Assembly (NCBI GenBank): GCA_027257055.1
Contig: JAPVLO010000519.1
Span: 1,177,418 to 1,241,417, forward strand
Origin: Cephalopachus bancanus
Taxonomy: Eukaryota; Chordata; Mammalia; Primates; Tarsiidae
Direction: 5' to 3'
Length of the DNA stretch: 64,000 bases
The notes beneath the pieces are model-generated. The model saw only the letters and a list, made by a program, of their open reading frames with translations. It had not been told where the DNA came from and did not search any database. Of the stretch, positions 51,030-61,731 are shown in pieces; positions within the stretch are counted from its first letter, which is position 1; every line of letters starts with the position of its first letter. Made by a program: the position numbers and the translations under genes.

Positions 51030-52435
51030 TTGTAAAAATTTTCATGTTTTTCTTTATAGTTCTGTTACCAGTATATGTATCCCTAAATAATATTTATCTA
51101 ATAAAAACTTATGACACCCATGAAATCATCACTGCAATCAAGAAAATTAACATATCCATTACCCCCAAATCCTCCATGTAACTTTTTATAATCCCTTCCT
51201 CCAATAATTTCCTCCTCTTTCCTCCCCAGGCAACCATTGCTCTGTCTTCTGTCACTATAAATTAGTTTTAATTTTCTAGAATTTTATGTAAATGGAATAG
51301 CATAATATTAACTTTTTTTGTCTGCCATCTTTAATTCAGCACAATTATTTTGAGATTCATCCATGCTGTGTGTATCATGCTATAGTATGTATTCGTTCCC
51401 CTTTTATTGCTTAGTAGTATTCCTTGTTAATGTATGGGTGCACTAGAATTTATCTGTTCACCAAGTTGATAAATACTTGTTTAGTTTTCAAATTTGGGCT
51501 ATTACAAATAAAGCTGTTATGAATACTTGCAAACAAGTCTGTGGGCATATGCTTTCCTAGCTATTGCATAAATACCTAGGACTAAAATGTCTGGATAATT
51601 TGGTAAGTGTATGTTTAACTTTCGGAAAACTAACAAACTGTTTTTCCACAAGCAGTGGATGAGAGTTTCTGTTTCTCCAACTCTCTTCAGTAATTGACAC
51701 TTTGAATGGAATTGTACCCTCCTCTCCCCCACCCTAACCCCCGTGGAGATAGCATCTTTTGAAGGTAATTACGGCTAAATAAGGTCATAAGAGTTGGGCC
51801 CTAAACCAATAAGACTGTGGCCTTACAAGAAGAGGAAAATAGATCTCTGTCTCCCTCCACCATGTAAAGAAAGACACAGTGAGAAAGCAGCCATGTGCAA
51901 TTCAGGAAGAGAACCCTCACCAGAAACCAAGCCCTGCTAGAATGTTTTCCTTTCCCCTGATCTTCACCCATATTTCATGTAGTCAGACTTTTTTTTATTA
52001 TTGTCAATCTACTGGCTTTAAAATGTATCATATTAATGTTTTAATTTATCTCTCCCTGAATATTACTGAGGTTAAGCATTTTCTCAAATGGTCATTTATA
52101 AAGATCCCTTTATTTGCTATTGCTGTGTTATTGGATGTTTTCCTTATAGATTTGTAAGAACATATTATATAGTTGAGATATTAGCCTATTGTAAGCTGTA
52201 TTGATTGAAAACATCATCTCCCAAATTTTTGTGGCTTACTTTTGAGGGGGGTTCATACAGATTTTTAAATATAGTCAAATTTATAAAACTTTTCTTTCAT
52301 AGATCATACTTATTGTGTTTGTTTAAGGAATTTTACCCAGCGTCACAATTATATTATCATCTGTCTTCTTCTATGTCTTCCAATGTTTTGTTTTTGACAC
52401 TTGTCTTTGTGACAGGTATAAGATAGGGACCTAAT
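51030..52435 (-). mobile_element. Ancient L1 3' part, antisense, split by an LTR
   Basis: Reverse ORF2-end and 3'-UTR sequence at 51030-51690 ('atggaatagcataat', 'gagattcatccatgctgtg', 'gctattacaaataaagctgttatgaa') resumes at about 51965 and fades near 52435. No open frame is kept. Confidence 0.65.
51715..51960 (+). mobile_element. MLT1-like LTR fragment
   Basis: GAAGGTAATTACGGCTAAAT, GGGCCCTAAACCAATAAGAC, GTGGCCTTACAAGAAGAGGA and CAGCCATGTGCAA follow the order of MLT1-type MaLR LTRs. It interrupts the antisense old L1. Confidence 0.7.
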
Positions 52436-52652
52436 TTTTAAAATGTCAGTGAGCCTAAATTAACACACATATGCTCATCACATAGAATCTATGATTATCA
52501 ATTCTTGGCCAACCTGCTTTCATTCATACTCCCAAAATTTGGAAGAGAAGGCTAAAATATTTTAAGGAAAATCCCAATTATCATGGCATTTCATGCATGT
52601 CTACCTGAATACACTTTTTTGCATGGCAGTAATGTTAAAAAATATATTTAAA

Positions 52653-52942
52653 GCCGGGCTCGGAGGCTCAGCCTGTAATCCCGCGCCTTTGGGAGGCTGA
52701 GGTGAGTGGATTGCCTGAGCCCGCGGGTTCGAGACTCGCCTGGGCAGCGAGACCTCACCTCTACAATAAATCAAAAAAAAATTAGCCAGGCGTGGTAGCG
52801 CATGCCTGTAATTCCGGCTACTCGGAAGGCTGAGGCGGAAGGATCGCCGGAGCCTGGCAGGTGGAGGCTGCGGTGGACGGCAGCGGCCACTGCACTCCAG
52901 TCTGGGCGACAGAGTAAGACTCCAACTCAAAAAATATATATA
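52653..52942 (+). mobile_element. Dimeric Alu, young lineage-specific type
   Basis: A complete copy, GCCGGGCTCGGAGGCTCAGC to GACTCCAACTCAAAA and an (AT)n tail. The left arm keeps the RNA polymerase III B-box (GGTTCGAGACTC, 52726-52737). The target-site duplication is AT-rich (about AATATATTTAA at 52641-52652, repeated after the tail). This copy is close to what looks like the local consensus. Confidence 0.95.
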
Positions 52943-52944
52943 TA

Positions 52945-53805
52945 TATATTTAATATCATCCAAGACTGAATCTATCTTCAAATTTCTATATTGTCTCAAT
53001 ATTTCTTCTTACTCTTTATTTATTCAATATTGTCTCAATATTTCCTCTTACTTTTTATTTATTAATTTTTATTTATTCAATACTCATAAATATTTTTATT
53101 TATTAGTATCAAAATTGAAGGTCAAGGTCAAAATATTGCATTGGTCTTATAATTTTTCAGTCACTTCCTATTTTATTTTTATGTCACTGATTTGTTAGAA
53201 AAACTGGGTAGTTTACCTGTGGAATGCCTTACATTCAGCATTTGTCTGATTACTCCCTCATCTTAGTGTGCAACTTGATCCTTTTCTGCTTTCTTTGAAC
53301 TGTTTGTGAGATCTAAAAGGTAGATTAGATCCATTTCAATTTTTTGGTGCAACACTTCAGAGGTACTGATGTGTACTGGTATTAAATTATATTATGAGAC
53401 ACATCATGTCCATATGTGTCATTTTTAGTGACGTGGAGTTTGATCAGTAAGTTCAGATGGTGTCAATCTGATCTCTCCAATATAAACTTTCCTCATCCAA
53501 CTTTCAACTGATGGTTCTAGCACCTATTGATAAGGGTTGCTGCATCCATTATTTCATTAGAGATTGCAAACTGGTGATGTTCTAATCCTCTTATTCCTTT
53601 TTCATTTATTACCTGGAATTTTATGTAGAGAGTTTCTTCTCTTTGACTATTTGATTACTCTGAATACAGTTTATACAGGAAAGACATAATAAGTGATAGG
53701 TTTTTAAAACTTTACTTATCAATATTTAGATTAGAGACTTGATATTGTACCAACATCCAATGTTGATCAATGAGGTGCTTGCTTTTCAAATACCACTATA
53801 AGAAC
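52945..53805. other. AT-rich sequence without recognised genes
   Basis: A short phrase around 'tttattcaatattgtctcaatatttc' is duplicated at 52989 and 53020. No coding frame or specific repeat family is recognised otherwise. Confidence 0.4.
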
Positions 53806-53812
53806 AGTTGAA

Positions 53813-54080
53813 AAAGTTGAGGCTTATACCTGTAATCCTAAAACTTTGTGAGGCCAAGATTGGAGGATCACTTGAATCCAAAACTTCAAGACCCATTCGG
53901 GCAACATACTGAGATGCTGTCTTTACCAGAAAAAAAGAAAAGTCAACTGTGGTGGCAGCTACTTGGGAGGTTAAGATTGGAGGATCACTTGAGCCCAGGA
54001 GTTTGTGGTTACAGTGAGCTATGATCCTACCACTGCACTGCAACCTGGGCAACAGAGCAAGATCTTGTCTCAAAAACAAA
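53813..54080 (+). mobile_element. Old Alu (AluJ-like)
   Basis: GTTGAGGCTTATACCTGTAA starts the left arm and GGCAACAGAGCAAGATCTTG ends the right arm, followed by a (CAAAA)n tail. Strong divergence and a missing part of the left/right junction place it in the old class. Confidence 0.88.
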
Positions 54081-54451
54081 ACAAAACAAAACAAAAAACA
54101 ACAACAACCAAAAAAAAGGAAGATGTGTTTTAGTCAATTTCAGGAACTTCTGATACTCACATTTTCTACCTTTAGCTAACGGTATCTCTTTTAATGGGCC
54201 CCAAATGACCATATTAGACTTTGAAAGCTTCCCTGGTTTGGTGCAATTAGATGTCTTCAGCTTACTTTTTTCCCCATTTCCTCTCAGGACCAAATCCTTA
54301 ACAGTGGCAATAAATTATAAGCTCAGTTCAAGTAGTTCCAATCATAGCTGTTAGACAGTGTATAGTACTTTGCTAGAACAGATTACACAGTATAGTTGGG
54401 AAAATGCCTTCTTTTCCATCTTAATCACATTCACTTTCTCCTTGAATGGAA

Positions 54452-54452
54452 A

Positions 54453-54489
<37 letters not shown>
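54452..54489. repeat. (CA)n microsatellite
   Basis: About 19 CA units. The adjoining minus-strand valine/cysteine run is an artefact. Confidence 0.95.
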
Positions 54490-54491
<2 letters not shown>

Positions 54492-54570
54492 AGTACATCT
54501 ACATGTATGTATGTAAGTAGTTTTTAAAGAATTTTGGACAATGTGGATATCCCACAAGAACACAATATAA

Positions 54571-54862
54571 ACCAGGCTCGGTGGTTCAGCCTGTAATCCT
54601 GTGCCTTTGGGAGGCCGAGGTGAGTGGATTGCCTGAACCAGCTGGTTCAAGACCCACCTGGGCAGCGAGACCTTATCTCTACAATAAATCAAAAAATCAG
54701 CCGGGCATGGTAATGCATGCCTGTAATTCCAGCTACTTGGAAGGCTGAGGCGAAAGGATCGCCGGAGCCCAGCAGGTTGAGGCTGCGGTGGCCGGAAGCG
54801 GCCACTGCACTCCAGTCTGGGCGACAGAGTGAGACTCCAACTCAAAAAAAAAAAAAAAAAAA
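54571..54862 (+). mobile_element. Dimeric Alu, young type, perfect 15 bp TSD
   Basis: It runs from CCAGGCTCGGTGGTTCAGCC to GACTCCAACTC plus an A-tail of about 20. The direct repeat AAGAACACAATATAA is identical at 54556-54570 and 54863-54877. The uninterrupted tail and perfect duplication point to a recent insertion. Confidence 0.97.
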
Positions 54863-54879
54863 AAGAACACAATATAATA

Positions 54880-55099
54880 CATTACATTGATTATGTTGTT
54901 CAGCCTAGATCAACAAGAGGTTACTAACATGCCAGAGGCTTTAATAAGACATATGCACTCCCAATAATGGGAGGTAAATTTAGGGACCTGTCACATTCAT
55001 ACAATTTTTCAGAGGTTTAATGTTCAGGAGTGTGCCAAAAATCCCCTTCAAAGTTAAAGACATACTCCTGCAGTTTGTATTTTCTAACACAAAAAATAG
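54880..55099. other. Possible 5' part of the ERV-L relic
   Basis: Unassigned sequence leading into the ERV-L pol relic. It may belong to that element, but no motif confirms it. Confidence 0.3.
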
Positions 55100-57200
55100 G
55101 GCATTCTGTACCTCGGAATATTACTCTGGGCCTATGCTGAGTGGTGTAAAGTGCTGCCAGCTTTGAGAGGACCCAGAGTAGGGAAAGATTCTAAAGTAGG
55201 TCTAGGCTGTGGGGTCAACAGCCTGTCTACTTGGGCCATATCCAGTACATTCTATGATAGTTGAAGTATTATTGAACAGATGCCATGTGACAATTGTGGT
55301 AAACTCCAGAGGTAAAATTACAACCTAGGACTATGAGGTCCTGAAGCAAGGGCAGAACTTTTTGCAAAACAACTCCTAGTGTTCTACCGGGCACTGGTGT
55401 TCTACTGAAAGATAGAATAATTTACCATGTAGACAAAACTGGCTCATGATGAGATGGGTTTTTCTTATTTTTAGACCTTCCAAATGAAATGTTGGTGTAG
55501 GTCCAGAAACAATCCATTATAAGATGAAAGTTATAAAGTATATCTCGGGCAGAGCACGAGGAATACCAGAGTACACAAAAAACTGCCCAACAGGTAGCTC
55601 AGATCCCCATAGCACATATTCACCATTGTGTAATGCTTCTCCCTCAACTCACATTTATAACTGAGAGGGATTCCCATATGACCAGCTACAGGAGGAATAA
55701 GAGAAGCTTGAAATTTATTTGCAGATATGAAAGTCCCAAATGTGGGTTCAAAACAAAAAGAATGGCAGCTATATCATAATCTCAATCAGGGTAACCTGAA
55801 AAGTCAGTAGTAAGAAAAAAATCTTCCAATTGGCAGAGCTTTTGGAATTACACCTGATCATTCATGTGTGAAAATAGAAGTGGTCTGAATTTAAAATATA
55901 TTTGGATAATCATTAGCCTGAAAGGAAGAAGGTGGAAGATGGGACAAGATGATCTGACATAGCTGTATGTGGATATGCATATGGATGTGCAAGACGTATG
56001 AAAATCTTGGTATCACATGCTAATACTCATCAGAAAGCATCTGCCAAGAAAGAAGCACTAAACAACCAAGTAGACAAAAAATTTGACCAGTTGACTTCAG
56101 TCAGCCTCTTCCATAAACCATCTAGTGCTGTCACAGTGGTCACATGAGAAAAATAGCCATGGTAGCAGAGATGGAGTATACATAAGCCCTACAGCTTGAT
56201 TCACACTTACTATGATTGATCTACCATGACTGGCAAATGTCCAACTTCTTGGTAATGGAAATAAAAACTGAGTCCCTGATATAACACCATTCCTTGAAAA
56301 AATCAACAGGCTACTTTGTAACAAAATGGCTACATTGTGTTTTTTTCCATCCTGAAAAGGTCATCAGTTTTTATTCCAGGCATGTTTTGTCTTTCCTATC
56401 TGCAAGACTTCATTTAGCATCACTGTTCAGGAACTTGCAGAATGTTTGATCCATTAGGGGATATCACATAATATTGCATCATACCAGGAGATCCATTTCA
56501 CAGCAACAAGAATGTGGGAATTATCCGTGACACAGAATCCATTAGTCATATCACATAATGCCTTACACAGAAGCTGCTAGCCTTAAAGTGCGTTTTGATG
56601 GCTCATTAAAGATGCAGTTCAGGCACTAGCTCTAAGGCAATATTCTGCAAGATAAGGGCAGATACCTTCAGGACTCAGTGTTTGTATTAAATTTTTAAAG
56701 AGAAATTCCTTGGTACCTTGTCCCCAACTTTTGTACATGGGTCTGGGAACCAAAGTATGGAAGCAGGAGTGATTCCACTTCCCATCACTTTCAGAAATCC
56801 ACTGGAGGACTTTGTGCTCCCGGTTTTTACTATGCTGGGATCTGCAGGGCTAGAGGTCTTGATTGCAAAAGGGGACAGGCCAGCATCTTGCAGTAATTGA
56901 CTCTGATCATCAGAGTGAAGTGGTGTTGTTCCTACAGACTGGGTCACGGAAGGATATGTATGGAATTCAGATTGCCTGGGCCCTACTCTCAGATAAACCA
57001 CCAGTTCCACCAGAGGAGGTAGCTGAAGGTGAGGGGAATCTAAGTAAGAGGGAGGGGACTAGACTTGATTATGGCAGAAGCTGCAATGCATCCTGCTATC
57101 TTTTCTGAGTATCTGCTCAGGAAAAAAGGCCCACCAAAATCCTGGAGCTGTTTCCTGAATATACGTGGACCAGTGGATCTAAGAAGTGCAATTTCCAATA
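55100..57200 (+). mobile_element. ERV-L-like endogenous retrovirus pol relic (RNase H, integrase, dUTPase)
   Basis: 55150-55480 resembles the ERV-L RNase H/tether region (a 'CHLGHIQ'-like nucleotide stretch; an ACCATG-like block). 55930-56290 parallels the ERV-L integrase N-terminus: a 'SHANTHQKASAKKEALNNQVD' type frame, then the segment corresponding to the zinc-binding part (read as 'SGHGGRDGV'-like and 'CQ..'-like). 56740-56960 matches the dUTPase that ERV-L carries after integrase (EAGVIPLPITFRNPLEDF and VIDSDHQSEVVLFLQTGS, in different frames). Stops and frameshifts are frequent, so it is a fossil. The domain order RNase H, integrase, dUTPase is diagnostic of ERV-L. Confidence 0.8.
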
Positions 57201-57209
57201 AACATACAA

Positions 57210-57610
57210 ATGCATTGATCAGTTCCTTATTTAAGACCTGACTTGCTGCTCAGCTGTGGAGAATAAAGTCAACAGTCAGCTTATAACTGTTCCCTCCCCA
57301 GCTTCTGAGATTCACCTTGTCTGATGTACACCATTTCCAATGCTGCTCACATTCAATGACTGTGCAAGGTAGAGGTATAAAGGCCTGACTATTTTAGCCT
57401 CCTGGGTAATGATTCTGACAAATAATACTCTCTCCATAATGCTGAGTTGCACTGACTATGAGTTTTATGGACCTGCATTGAAGTTTGATTTTTTCCCCTC
57501 TGCTCAGTCTTGGTTCTTTTCCTTCAAAGGTGTTGACCTAAAAGAAACATCTTGCACCCCCAACTCCATCTTAGCATCTGCTTCTACATAACCCCACCCA
57601 CTACAAAGGA
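57210..57610 (+). mobile_element. MLT2-like LTR (3' LTR of ERV-L)
   Basis: Blocks in the order of the MLT2 LTR family as I remember it: TTAAGACCTGACTTGCTGCT, TAACTGTTCCCTCCCCAGCT, GGTATAAAGGCCTGACT, CTCCTGGGTAATGATTCTGAC and GAAACATCTTGCACCCCCAA. It follows the ERV-L pol relic in the same direction, as a 3' LTR should. The start and end are approximate. Confidence 0.72.
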
Positions 57611-57966
57611 CTTCTAGGTTTTCATCCATGGCACATTCAGAATTTAGCAAATTATATGAAAAGAAAATTGGTCATGTACTTGAGCACTTCCATCTTTTCT
57701 TCACCAAAAACTTTGATGGTTTTTTTCTCTCCCAATGATGCTTTCTGTGAGTGCAAAGCCCAGATCTACAGCCTTCTCCCTGCTTCCAGAAATGGTCAAT
57801 GCCACTGAATAAAATGATTTCAGAAGTCAACTTATTACTTTGAACTTTTCTTTCTTCTTAAGTCTTAGCTTTTCAGGCTCTTGTTGACTCAGCCACTCTC
57901 TATTGCTTCCATTAGATTTTTCTTCCTACATTTATTTTTGGGCTCAAGGAGAAGTGTCTCTCTTTT
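57611..57966. other. Unassigned sequence
   Basis: No gene or repeat is recognised between the LTR and the Alu. The last bases (57951-57966) are the left target-site duplication of that Alu. Confidence 0.4.
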
Positions 57967-58246
57967 TTTTTTTGAGTTGGAGTCTCACTCTGTCACCCAG
58001 ACTGGAGTGCAGTGGCCGCTCCCGGCCACCGCAGGCTCGACATGCTGGGCTCCGGCGATCCTTCCGCCTCAGCCTTCCGAATAGACGGAATTACAGGCAT
58101 GCACTACCACACACGACTGATTTTTTGATTTATTGTAGAGATAAGGTCTTGCTGCCCAGGCGGGTCTCAAACCCGCGGGCTCAAGCAATCCACTCACCTC
58201 GGCCTCCCAAAGGCGCAGGATTACAGGCTGAGCCACTGAGCCCGGC
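57967..58246 (-). mobile_element. Dimeric Alu, young type, antisense
   Basis: T-run, GAGTTGGAGTCTCACTCTGT at the left; GAGCCACTGAGCCCGGC at the right. The target-site duplication is GAAGTGTCTCTCTTTT at 57951-57966 and GAAGTGTCTCTTTT at 58247-58260, with a 2-nt difference. Confidence 0.95.
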
Positions 58247-58261
58247 GAAGTGTCTCTTTTA

Positions 58262-59555
58262 AAATGAAATGAAAAATGAGAAAAAGTAATTGCAATCAAG
58301 TTAAAAGAAAAAAAACTTCAAAAATAGTAAGAAGTACTGAAAAACTAAATGGATTTAACAAAAAAAGGTTTCAGATAACCAAAGACCAAAGATAAGTTTA
58401 AATACCATTTTCTGAACTCGTTCTCCAGGAACAACACATTTAAAATATTCACATCTTTATTGTTATCTATGCTGTTTAGCATTTTAGAGTTCTTAATGTA
58501 GGAAAAAGAAAGTTGAAGTAAAATTTATATATCTAAAAACTGGGTTTATATGTAAGTTGCTGTTTTTCTCAGGAGAAACTTGTCTGTTAGAAAATATTTT
58601 TTTTGTTTTGGAGTATGGTTATGCTCTCCACTTGATTTAAAATGCCTCATTGATATAGGGAATTCCCCATTGTATTTATGTAACCACAGAATAAGCGATC
58701 TGTGTATCTCATATGAAACAGGACTGTCAAGAATTTTTTTAAAAAAGAACCTCATTGCTAGTAATAATAACAATGCCTAGAAGCTATTTTCTGAATTTTG
58801 AACTTGATTTAAAACAGGCCTCCCTAAAAGCTACCATTCAAAATGACACTAGAAGATAGATCTCTGTAGTTTGGGAGTTATGTCTTACTCTTCTTTATTA
58901 TCTCTTTAGCACATAACACAACAGCTGACTTTTAAAATGATAGTTAATAAATGTTTATTATATTACACATTAGAAGGTGAAAATTTTATTCTACATTAAT
59001 AAAATATCAATTGCTAAAATATAGGTTTATACAATCTGAGCAAATCTACACAAACTGTGAAATGAATTAACCAATCAAACATAGTTAATGTATATATGTG
59101 GTGCGTAAAAGGTGCTGGTGGTAAAAGATTGTTCCTACTCTCAAATATCTTATAAGTTAGTTTCAGCATGATGAAACATAATATACTTATCAAATTAATA
59201 TTGTCCAGTTTGATTTAGTAAATATTTATTAAGTATGTGTTTATATTCACTACCAGGTTGAGCAGCCTGAGTTCCTTGGGTTTTTTGTTTTGTATTCTTC
59301 TATTATTAATCTTTGTATCTACTTCCTAATGGCCAAATTTACTGACTTTCTCAACCTTTATTTTAATATAGCTCCAAAGCAATTGACTCTTTTGAATACT
59401 ATGGGCTAAACCCTCATAGCACTAGGAAGGGTTTAACTTTCCATAAAAAGTTGGTGACAGTTGAGTGGAAATATCAAAAGGTCAAATTTCAAATGTCACT
59501 TCCTGTTACTGTATGTTTTCTGAGGTAAAATAGGTAAGAGAGTGCTTTGATTGTA
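58262..59555. other. AT-rich sequence without recognised genes or repeats
   Basis: Small open frames on both strands (58546-58780) overlap each other and have no motif. I see nothing assignable. It is the longest apparently non-repetitive stretch in the right half of the window. Confidence 0.4.
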
Positions 59556-60228
59556 AATTTTTTGCATAGAGTGATTTAAGTTCCTCTGGATATATTTTCA
59601 TTAGGGGTATTGCAAGGTCATATGGGAGGTCAATTTTTAGATCTTCTAGGAATCACCACACTGTTTTCCGCAGTGCTGTACTAGTTTACACTCCCACCAA
59701 CAATGTAGAAGTGTTCCTTTTTTGCCGCATCTTCTCCACCATCTGCTGTTTTTGAGTTACTGATAGTGGCTATCATGACTGGAGTTAGCTACCTGCACAC
59801 GCATTTATTGTAGCATCATTCACAATATCAAAAACATGGAACCAACCATGCTGCCCATCGAAAGAGAACTGTATAAAAAATGTGGATCATATACATGATG
59901 AAATATTACACAGCCATAAAGGACAAAATCATGAACTTCACAGCAACTTGGATGGACTTAGAGGCTATAATACTGAGTGATCTATCACAGAAACAAAGAA
60001 CCAAATATCACATGTTCTCACTCATAAGTGAACCTTGAACAGCTATAATAATACTATAAGAAAGGGATTGACAGTAGTGGGAAACTACCAGGAGAGGGCA
60101 GGGGCAGGTGGTAGTAGTGGGAAACTGCAGGGGTGGGTCACACCTCATCAACAAGGGTACTTGCATAATGGACATTTGTATGCCTAACTCTGAATTGTAC
60201 CCCACATATTTAAAATTAATTTTTTTTT
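59556..60228. mobile_element. L1 with 5' inversion (type B 3' UTR)
   Basis: 59556-59788 is antisense ORF2 sequence (reverse of 'ctaactccagtcatgatag' through 'cactctatgcaaaa'). From 59789 (CTACCTGCACACGCATTTAT) the element runs in sense through the ORF2 end and type B 3' UTR to an A-rich tail. In an uninverted copy the two parts would be contiguous, so this is a clean 5' inversion. An internal duplication of the 'agtagtgggaaactgc' block lies at 60073-60130. Confidence 0.9.
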
Positions 60229-60502
60229 TGAGTTGGAGTCTCACTCTGTCGCCCAGACTGGAGTGCAGTGGCCACTCCCGGCCACCGCAGCCTCGACCTG
60301 CTAGGCTCCGGTGATCCTTCCGCCTCAGCCTTCCAAGTAGCCGGAATTACAGGCATGTGCTACCATGCCCGGCTGATTTTTTGACTTATTGTAGAAATGA
60401 GGTCTCACTGCCCAGGCGGGTCTCAAACCCGTGGGCTCAGGCAATCCACTCACCTCAGCCTCCCAAGGGCGCGGGATTACAGGCTGAGCCACTGAACCCG
60501 GC
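60229..60502 (-). mobile_element. Dimeric Alu, young type, antisense
   Basis: It inserted in the A-rich tail of the inverted L1. The direct repeat TAAAATTAATTTTTTTT (about 60211-60228 and 60504-60520) flanks it. The copy is complete, to the terminal AACCCGGC. Confidence 0.94.
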
Positions 60503-60529
60503 TTAAAATTAATTTTTTTTAAAAAAGGA

Positions 60530-61607
60530 ATGGCTGTGAATTTTAATGACCCATCCTTTGGCTTCTATCAAAGAAAGGTTATAGATTTCACAAATAAGCA
60601 AATAGTTTCACATGGAGTTAGTCTAGACTTATGCAAGATGCAGGTATGCAACTCCTGCCATGATTTGGAGAAGTTGCCAGGCATCCAAATGGATGTACCA
60701 CCAGGATCCATTAGGAAGTCTTGTGTTTGGAGCACCCTGGCCCTGGAAATGCCCTTCACTAAGAGGCAGAAGCAGGAGAATACAGAAAAGGTAAGGAAGC
60801 TGCAGGATCAGCTGCATGAGTAGAAGCTGTTCACTAATGTCTGTGTAGGGATAGTGAATACACTCAGGGATATGCAGAAAAGGGAAAAGGAGAAGGTCCA
60901 GTTCCAACTCCAATAAAATGTCACAATCCTTTATACAAAAGAGAAGGAGCAAGATTTACCTAGAAGTGAGCTTCTTAGCATGTTAAGCACTGAGTCTCAG
61001 AAACAGCAAAAAACTAAAAAGAGGAGGGGAAGGGAAAGAAAACACAGACATTAAGCAAGTTTGCATTTGCTCATGCTACAGAGTTACCAGATGAGAGGAA
61101 ATGGTGAAAAAATTAGCCTAGAATACTGTTGCTACTTCTCCTGCTGCTGCTGTAGGGAGAGAGACAAAGGAGAAGAAAGCAACTTCTGGAGTGGGTAATA
61201 ACCAAGGAATAGTCATTTTTTCCCCTGAATTCCTGAGCGTCTGGACACGAGCTGGCCTACTGCTATCCTTTAGTCTACCTGAATCTTCTTGCTTTTTCCT
61301 ATCTGCATCCCCTTTCTCAGGAGCAGCAGTAGAAGCTGCAGCAGTACCTCTCATAAGGAATTCTGAAGCTAGCTGGAAGGGTAAGCATCTCCACACAAGG
61401 CAGTTCCTGCCAGAAAGGTTTAAGGCAGAGCCTGGCTTCTCTGACTTGGCAAGACATATTATCAAGTGCCGAGTGATGGATTGGGATTGTGATCAGTGTC
61501 ATTTGATAAATGTTCCATGGCAAAATGTGTGTTTTAAATGTGGAAAATCTCAGTACATAAGGGAAATAGAGGCTCTACCCCCAGGTAGAGATCCCACTGA
61601 ATTCTAA
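60530..61607 (+). pseudogene. TEX13-family pseudogene (testis-expressed, RanBP2-type zinc finger)
   Basis: The frame from ATG 60530 starts MAVNFNDPSFGFYQRKVIDF, matching the TEX13 N-terminus (M-A-x-N-x-x-DPSSGF...VVAF). It continues with VPPGSIRKSCVWSTLALEMP, the counterpart of the conserved 'VPSEVKEACTWGSLALGVRF' block. A TAG stops it at 60821-60823, but the helical, Gln/Lys-rich reading continues to 60915 in the same frame. After frameshifts, 61191-61607 ends in WDCDQCHLINVPWQNVCFKC, a complete RanBP2-type zinc finger (W-x-C-x2-C...N...C-x2-C) as in TEX13 C-termini. TEX13 proteins are germ-cell proteins; this copy has no continuous frame. TEX13 genes have few or no coding introns, so I cannot tell a retrocopy from a decayed duplicate. 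Confidence 0.78.
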
Positions 61608-61731
61608 CAAATAAATTTCCCGAGGTTCTTTTCTGATTATAAATGGAATAAGAACAAGTTTGGGACAAGATATTATATAAAAACAAACAAGAAAAAAATA
61701 TGAAGACCATCTTTAACATTATCACTCAGGG
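61608..61731. other. Short spacer between TEX13 relic and L1
   Basis: It contains AATAAA at 61610-61615, just after the final TEX13 stop (TAA at 61605-61607), so it could be a 3' UTR remnant. A-rich sequence follows at 61670-61700. Confidence 0.4.

Noticed and set aside
52601..52999. Repeated 'LSWSLTLSPRLECSGR...PPQPRPAGL' type proteins at seven places
   Set aside because: This is the well-known antisense translation of Alu elements, not a protein family.
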